A DNA stretch of 35,459 nt from Deltaproteobacteria bacterium (GTDB taxonomy: Bacteria > Myxococcota_A > Polyangia > DRWM01 > JAAZOP01): contig JACRCZ010000152.1 in assembly GCA_016218765.1 (NCBI GenBank), positions 1-35,459 on the forward strand, written 5' to 3'. Positions 31,309 to 35,459 of the stretch are shown here, one piece after another. The position numbers were made by a program, and so were the translations under genes. Below the pieces are notes generated by a model. It was given only the letters and a program-made list of their open reading frames with translations. It was not told the DNA's origin and did no database searches. Positions within the stretch are counted from its first letter, which is position 1. Each line of letters starts with the position of its first letter.

Positions 31309-32583
31309 TCACCGGGCGTTCTTGCCGCGCTCGCTCCGGTAGAAGTCCATCAGGATCTTGGCCACCTCGGGACGCGAGAACTCGACCGGCAACGTTTCGC
31401 CGGCGGCGAGCATGGCGCGGACCTTGGTGCCGGAGAGCATGACGAAGTCCTCGGGCTTGTGGTCCGGGACGTCGCGCATCATGACGACTCGGTTCTGCTT
31501 CTTCGACCAGGCGGTGTGGTCGGCCTCGAAGATCTCGATCGCCAGGGCGCCCTTCGGCACCTCTTGGTGGAAGATCGTCTGCGCGTCGAACGGGCCGTAG
31601 TACGAGCCGACGCCCGCGTGGTCGCGGCCGACGATGAGGTGCGTGCAGCCGGTGTTCTGGCGGAAGATCGCGTGCAGGACCGCCTCGCGCGGGCCGGCGT
31701 AGAGCATGTCGAAGCCGTAGCCGGAGATGAGCACGGTCTTCGGCGGGAAGTACTTCTCGACCATGACGCGGATCGCGGCGTCGCGCACGTCGGCCGGGAT
31801 GTCGCCGGCCTTGAGCTTGCCGAGGAGCATGTGGATCAGGATGCCGTCCGCCTTGAGCTGTTCCTGCGCCATGCGGCACAGCTCCTCGTGGGCGCGGTGC
31901 ATGGGGTTGCGGGTCTGGAAGGCCACGACCTTCTTCCAGCCCATCCGCTCCATCTCTTCCCGGATCTGGTAGGCCGTGCGGAAGGTCTCGGGGAACTCGG
32001 ACTCGAAGTAGGAGAAGCTGAGCACCTTGATCGGGCCGGAGATGACCGTGCGGCCGGCGGAGTTGAATGCCGCCACGCCGGGGTGCTGCGGGTCCTTGGT
32101 ACGGAAGATCTTCTCCGTCATCAGCTCCATCTCGTCCGGTGTGAACTCCTCGATCGCCGAGATGGTCTGGATGGCGATGACGGGGTTGCCCTCGACGTTC
32201 GGATCGCGCAGGGCGATGCGCCGGGCGCCCGCCGTGGCGGCGGTGATGATGTCCATGCTGATCATCCCCGATTGCTCGGGCGTCCACTTCGTGGCGGCGA
32301 CCTTGATGGCGCTGGCGTCCTTGACCACGTTGACGATCGGCACGGGCCAGAAGAGGCCGTTGGTGGTGATCATCTTCCCGGCGACGGCGAGCGCGTCCGC
32401 GCGGTTCATGAAACCGATCAGCGGGTTGAAGTAGCCGCTGCCGAGCATGACGACATTGGCGGCGGCGGCCGAGCTGACGACGATCGACGGCAGGCTCTCC
32501 GCCTCCTTGAGCAGCCTTTCGCGCTCCGCCTTGTCCCTGACGTAGAGCGGATTGAGCTTGTCGGAACCGTGCGGCTTGATCAT
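31309..32583 (-). CDS. sat: ATP sulfurylase
   Basis: A 424-residue sulfate adenylyltransferase of the homo-oligomeric type found in sulfate reducers and sulfur oxidisers. It interconverts sulfate plus ATP with adenylylsulfate (APS) plus pyrophosphate. The nucleotide-binding box QTRNPMHRAHEEL begins at residue 223 and GRDHAGVG at 319-326; KVRAMLAAGETLP and the FSRPEVAKIL end are also typical. The N-terminal part (FNPLIGFM) is complete and no APS-kinase domain is fused, which favours the dissimilatory-type enzyme. ATG at 32583 has GGAGG 7 bases upstream. No aprAB, qmoABC, dsr or assimilatory cys genes are adjacent, so direction cannot be decided here. It accords with the sulfur reductase operon earlier in the window. 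Confidence 0.97.
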   Translation of the reverse strand: MIKPHGSDKLNPLYVRDKAERERLLKEAESLPSIVVSSAAAANVVMLGSGYFNPLIGFMNRADALAVAGKMITTNGLFWPVPIVNVVKDASAIKVAATKWTPEQSGMISMDIITAATAGARRIALRDPNVEGNPVIAIQTISAIEEFTPDEMELMTEKIFRTKDPQHPGVAAFNSAGRTVISGPIKVLSFSYFESEFPETFRTAYQIREEMERMGWKKVVAFQTRNPMHRAHEELCRMAQEQLKADGILIHMLLGKLKAGDIPADVRDAAIRVMVEKYFPPKTVLISGYGFDMLYAGPREAVLHAIFRQNTGCTHLIVGRDHAGVGSYYGPFDAQTIFHQEVPKGALAIEIFEADHTAWSKKQNRVVMMRDVPDHKPEDFVMLSGTKVRAMLAAGETLPVEFSRPEVAKILMDFYRSERGKNAR

Positions 32584-32770
32584 GACGTGCCCTCCTCTCC
32601 CCGATCGCAAGACCCCCATGTGCCGGCTCGACGGAAACGTTCAGGTCGGGCCCTCCCGGTCCGCGGATCCTGAACCGAGCGCCGTCCCGGCGTCAAGGCG
32701 CTGCCCTCCCTGCCCAGGGTGTCGCCGAAGTCCGTGTCGCCGGCTCGAAAGAGGCTTCGGACCTCAGACT

Positions 32771-33505
32771 TCAGGGCACGAAGGTGCGACAGCGGACCCT
32801 GCGCGCCGCGGCGGCGTCCCGGCTTGCCTCGTCCCCTTCCGCCGGACCGTTGACAACCTCATCCAGGAAGCGGCGGGCCATGGCCTCGCACTCCGCGTGG
32901 CTCCGGCCGGGCTCGCTCGCCCAGTCGAACAAGGCCGGGGTGCCGCCGCACGTCTCGCGCGCGTGTCGCGCGAGCGTCCGACAGACGGAATCCGGCCGTG
33001 GCGGTTGGGGAGGCCCCCCCGAGCAAGTCGTCACCGCGCAGGACTGCTGCTGTTCCATCGAGCTCCACTCCCCGCTGCGCAATACCTGCTGCAGTTCCGC
33101 TTCGCAACCCGCGATCGCCTGCGCCTCCGCGGTCTCCCGGTCGGGAGCGGTCGCGGTTCCGGCAACCGAGCGGCCCTCGCAAGCCGCACCGTGACGGTCG
33201 CCATCGCAGCCGAGCGCGACGCCTTCCGCCGTGCACTCGAACGGCCGGGTCGCCTCCGGCGGCGCTTCCGTCGTTCCTTCGCCTCCAGCGGCGGCATCCG
33301 CCTCCGGTTCGACGGCTTCGTCGCCGGTCGGGGCTCCACTTGCGGCCGCATCGCCGGCATCGCTCGGCTCGGCCGGTCCGGCCGCGTCCTGGGGGATCGG
33401 CGGCGATCGTGGCGACGTCGGCTCGACGGGGCAGGCGGCGAGGACACCGCAGGGCAGGAGGGCGACCTTGTGGAACCAGCGTGCCGATCGACACCCGTTG
33501 GTCAT
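32771..33505 (-). CDS. Unknown lipoprotein with Pro/Ala/Glu linker
   Basis: A 244-residue predicted lipoprotein; the signal WFHKVALLPCGVLAACPVEP offers a lipobox at LAAC. Residues about 25-85 are rich in Pro, Ala, Asp, Glu and Gly, forming a flexible spacer. The folded C-terminal part (from CTAEGVALGCDGD) has about nine cysteines (LGCDGDRHGAAC, GCEAEL, QQSCAVTTC, VCRTL, ETCGG, ECEAM, RCRTF), probably disulfide-bonded. I do not recognise a family. The ATG at 33505 begins the signal peptide; its ribosome site is poor. It follows the next lipoprotein gene on the same strand after 23 bases, so the two are likely co-expressed. Confidence 0.75.
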   Translation of the reverse strand: MTNGCRSARWFHKVALLPCGVLAACPVEPTSPRSPPIPQDAAGPAEPSDAGDAAASGAPTGDEAVEPEADAAAGGEGTTEAPPEATRPFECTAEGVALGCDGDRHGAACEGRSVAGTATAPDRETAEAQAIAGCEAELQQVLRSGEWSSMEQQQSCAVTTCSGGPPQPPRPDSVCRTLARHARETCGGTPALFDWASEPGRSHAECEAMARRFLDEVVNGPAEGDEASRDAAAARRVRCRTFVP

Positions 33506-33528
33506 GCTGCGGATGGTACCACGAACGG

Positions 33529-35028
33529 CTACACGCAGACGCCCCAGAAGCTGCCCGAGGAGAGGCCGGAGGGATAACGGTCGCAGATCTGGCCGGCGTC
33601 GCAGTCGTCGTTGCTCCAGCACACCTTGCGACAGACCAAGTCCGTCGGGCCGAGCCCAAAGCAGGTAGCGCCGGGCACGCACTCCTGCGGGGCGCTGCAC
33701 GATCCGCCGAGCGCCGTCGTTCCGGCCGCCGGCTGGCAGGCGCCGCCGTAGCAGACGTCGGTGCCGCGGCACCCCGCGCTCGTCATCGGGTTGCAGCTCG
33801 GGTAGGTGTCGGGGAACGGCACGCACCCGCCCACGCCTTCGACGGCGGCGTGGGTCAGCCCCAGGCACGCTTCGCCCGCGGCGCAGACCCCGTCCGAGAG
33901 CCTGCAGAGGTTGCGGCAGGCCGTCGCGACCGGCCAGTAGTAGAGGCAGGCCATCGATTCCCGGCAGTCCCTGTCCCACGTGCAGATGGCGCCCGGTCCG
34001 CCGGCCCCGTTTTCCCGGCAGTAGCCCAGCGAGCCGCACGACTGGCCCGCGGGACACGGGTTCGGTCCCAGGAGGTCGTCGGCCGTCGCGCACGGCCCGG
34101 CCGGCGGATCGATGATGAACGGCACAATCAAGTCCCAGCCGGCGCCGCCCGCGTCGGTGATCTGGAGAGTGAGCGAGTACGGGCCCGGCGTCATCGACCA
34201 GGCCGCGAAGTCGGAGTTCTCCCCGAACTGCAGCACCGCGTGGCTGTAGCCGTCGCCCGAGGCGGGCGGCGACAGCGTGCTCAGCAGCGGGACGGTGCCG
34301 TCGAAGTACATATCGATCCCCATCTCGCCCGCGTACAGCATTCCGTCGTAGGCGATCGGCAGGATGGAGGAGGGGAGGATCGGGCCGCTCGCGAAGTCCG
34401 GAGACGAGCCGACCGGCGCGTCGGCGGTCGGGATCAGCAGCATCGCGATGAAGATGCAGCGGGGGGAGAGAACATCCTCGTACGCGCGGTGCGGACCGTA
34501 CGGGATTCCCTGCGCCGTCAGGCCGTCCGTGATCTCGTGGTCGTACGGCGGCGCGTGCGGCGTTCCCGGTCCGAAGAAGCCGATACCGGTGTAGAAGCGG
34601 TGGTCGGGCAGGATCGACGAGACGATCTCGATGGCCGGTGCGATGGTTCCATCCCAGCACTCGCCCGCGAAGATCTGTACGTCCTCGACGGTCCAGGCCG
34701 GCGTGCCGATCGCGGCGCGCACCACCTCCAGCGAGCCGCCCCCGCCGTCGTCGCTCGCGTCCGCGTCTCCGTCGGCATCGGCATCGGCATCGGCGTCGGC
34801 GGCGGCATCGGCATCGGCGTCCGCATCACCATCCGCATCGCCGTCGGCGTCGGCGGCACCGTCGGGCTGGACGTCGGCATCGGCGTCGGCGTCGGCATCC
34901 GCTCCGCCGTCGTTCGTGTCGGTCGGCTCGTCACCACCCGTGTCGCGGCTCGAACCGTCGTCGCCGCAGCCGGGAGTTCCCGCCAACAGGGCAAGGGACA
35001 GGACGGCGCACAGTCGTCTCTCCGCCAT
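33529..35028 (-). CDS. Cys-rich surface lipoprotein with Asp-Ala repeat linker
   Basis: A 499-residue lipoprotein. Signal LCAVLSLALLAGTPGC has lipobox TPGC. Residues about 22-97 are nearly all Asp, Ala and Gly, including long Asp-Ala alternation, encoded by a hexanucleotide-like repeat; such tracts may bind calcium or act as a flexible anchor. Residues about 98-305 are a beta-rich domain (WTVEDVQIFAGECWDG, YSLTLQITDAGGAGWDLIVPF). The last 190 residues hold at least 24 cysteines in repeated C-x-C small modules (CPAGQSCGSLGYC, CSAPQECVPGATC, CDAGQICDRY) like those of secreted adhesion proteins. ATG at 35028 is preferred, with GGAG 9 bases upstream. Function unknown. Confidence 0.85.
   Translation of the reverse strand: MAERRLCAVLSLALLAGTPGCGDDGSSRDTGGDEPTDTNDGGADADADADADVQPDGAADADGDADGDADADADAAADADADADADGDADASDDGGGGSLEVVRAAIGTPAWTVEDVQIFAGECWDGTIAPAIEIVSSILPDHRFYTGIGFFGPGTPHAPPYDHEITDGLTAQGIPYGPHRAYEDVLSPRCIFIAMLLIPTADAPVGSSPDFASGPILPSSILPIAYDGMLYAGEMGIDMYFDGTVPLLSTLSPPASGDGYSHAVLQFGENSDFAAWSMTPGPYSLTLQITDAGGAGWDLIVPFIIDPPAGPCATADDLLGPNPCPAGQSCGSLGYCRENGAGGPGAICTWDRDCRESMACLYYWPVATACRNLCRLSDGVCAAGEACLGLTHAAVEGVGGCVPFPDTYPSCNPMTSAGCRGTDVCYGGACQPAAGTTALGGSCSAPQECVPGATCFGLGPTDLVCRKVCWSNDDCDAGQICDRYPSGLSSGSFWGVCV
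34755..34910. repeat. Degenerate GCATCG/GCGTCG hexanucleotide tract encoding Asp-Ala
   Basis: Plus-strand sequence is a run of GCATCG and GCGTCG-type units; on the coding (minus) strand it reads GAC/GAT GCC/GCG, giving the Asp-Ala linker. It is in frame and prone to slippage, so linker length may vary. Confidence 0.8.
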
Positions 35029-35173
35029 GACTTCGATCTCCAACGTTGTTGCGGAAGCCCCAGGGGTGATCCGCAGCCCCCGCGGATGGCGCCCACCCCC
35101 CAGCGTGCGGGCGCGACTCTAGGACGGATCGCGCCGGCCGTCAAAAGGAACGTCGGCCTTGCGCCGGCCTGGT

Positions 35174-35459
35174 TCACAGCAGGATCGTCGGGCAGCCGAA
35201 GGTGGCGCTGATCGTGCCGATCGTGCCGGCGCGGATCCGTGCGCAGTAGTCGCCGCAGAACTCGACCGTCGTGTGCTCGGGGTCGAGCCAGTGCCAGCCG
35301 TCGCCGGTGTCCTCGGTGCACCCCTCGTCCATCGGCACGACCACGTCGTCGAGGTAGAAGTTGACCTGGTCGGGGTCGGCGGAGGGGCCGGGATCGTCGA
35401 GCACGTAGTCGCAGGTGATGACGGACGAGGCGATCGACTCCAGGGCGGCGGCGAGCCCC
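35174..35459 (-). CDS. C-terminus of a VWA-type surface protein (5' end beyond right edge)
   Basis: An open reading of 94 residues enters from the right edge and stops at 35174. It shows ALESIASSVITCDYVLDDPG, VNFYLDDVVVPMDEGC, DGWHWLDPEHTTVEFCGDYC and a final ISATFGCPT. This Cys-paired pattern (VNVYLDG.. GW.. C..C ..FGCP) is, from memory, the C-terminal segment of von Willebrand factor A domain proteins common in myxobacteria. The VWA domain itself, signal peptide and start are outside the window. Same strand as the lipoproteins that follow. Confidence 0.72.
   Translation of the reverse strand, partial: GLAAALESIASSVITCDYVLDDPGPSADPDQVNFYLDDVVVPMDEGCTEDTGDGWHWLDPEHTTVEFCGDYCARIRAGTIGTISATFGCPTILL

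Noticed and set aside
34755..34910. CRISPR-like array
   Set aside because: The units are 6 bases, without spacers, and encode an in-frame Asp-Ala linker.

Overview
This 35.5 kb window is very GC-rich bacterial chromosome. It reads as a free-living Gram-negative bacterium, most likely a Myxococcota/deltaproteobacterial-type lineage known from environmental assemblies. The reasons are a PilZ protein of the type common in myxobacteria, many surface lipoproteins with acidic Asp/Ala/Glu linkers behind the lipobox, Cys-rich CNG-DDDCDG calcium-site repeats, an LPS-assembly lipoprotein (LptE), and outer-membrane barrel genes. Lineage is inference; no rRNA or tRNA gene was seen.

Layout. (1) 1-2562: a partial glycine-rich lipoprotein, a PilZ protein and an unknown lipoprotein. 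(2) 2671-8714, minus strand: a sulfur-respiration type operon running arsR-like regulator, Tat-exported molybdopterin reductase, four-cluster ferredoxin, NrfD membrane subunit, then two YeeE/YedE halves, the second carrying a rhodanese-like domain without its usual catalytic Cys and ending in GGGC. Genes overlap at GTGA/ATGA and have good ribosome sites. (3) 8935-12414: three serine hydrolases. (4) 12641-14279: a DUF47/PhoU-like plus PiT phosphate transport pair. (5) 14378-19455, plus strand: the most unusual region. A NifH/BchL-type ATPase gene is followed by three consecutive genes resembling nitrogenase component 1 (NifD/NifK/BchN/BchB fold), overlapping at GTGA, ATGA and GTGA. I know of no described nitrogenase-like system with this one-plus-three arrangement, and no nitrogen-fixation cofactor genes are present in the window. 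(6) 19723-23136: a giant Cys-rich, FG-GAP propeller lipoprotein. (7) 23297-26532: leuS and an lptE-like gene. (8) 26784-31079: a glycosidase-like lipoprotein, a mono-haem cytochrome lipoprotein, an outer-membrane barrel protein and an unknown lipoprotein. (9) 31309-32583: ATP sulfurylase. (10) 32771 to the right edge: two lipoproteins and the C-terminus of a VWA-type surface protein.

How it fits together. The reductase operon and ATP sulfurylase point to reduction or oxidation of sulfur compounds, with YeeE/YedE proteins bringing sulfur species in and an ArsR-family protein with several cysteines controlling expression from a palindromic promoter. The nitrogenase-like operon would couple ATP hydrolysis to a difficult reduction of unknown substrate; because it sits in a sulfur-active genome, a sulfur compound or a tetrapyrrole are the first guesses, but nothing in the sequence decides this.

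No gene-free stretch exceeds about 270 bases. The longer gaps (8715-8934, 12415-12640, 19456-19722, 26533-26783, 29998-30260, 31080-31308) hold promoters or nothing that I recognise, apart from the items listed. Several short dispersed or tandem repeats are present. There is no CRISPR array, insertion sequence or phage gene.
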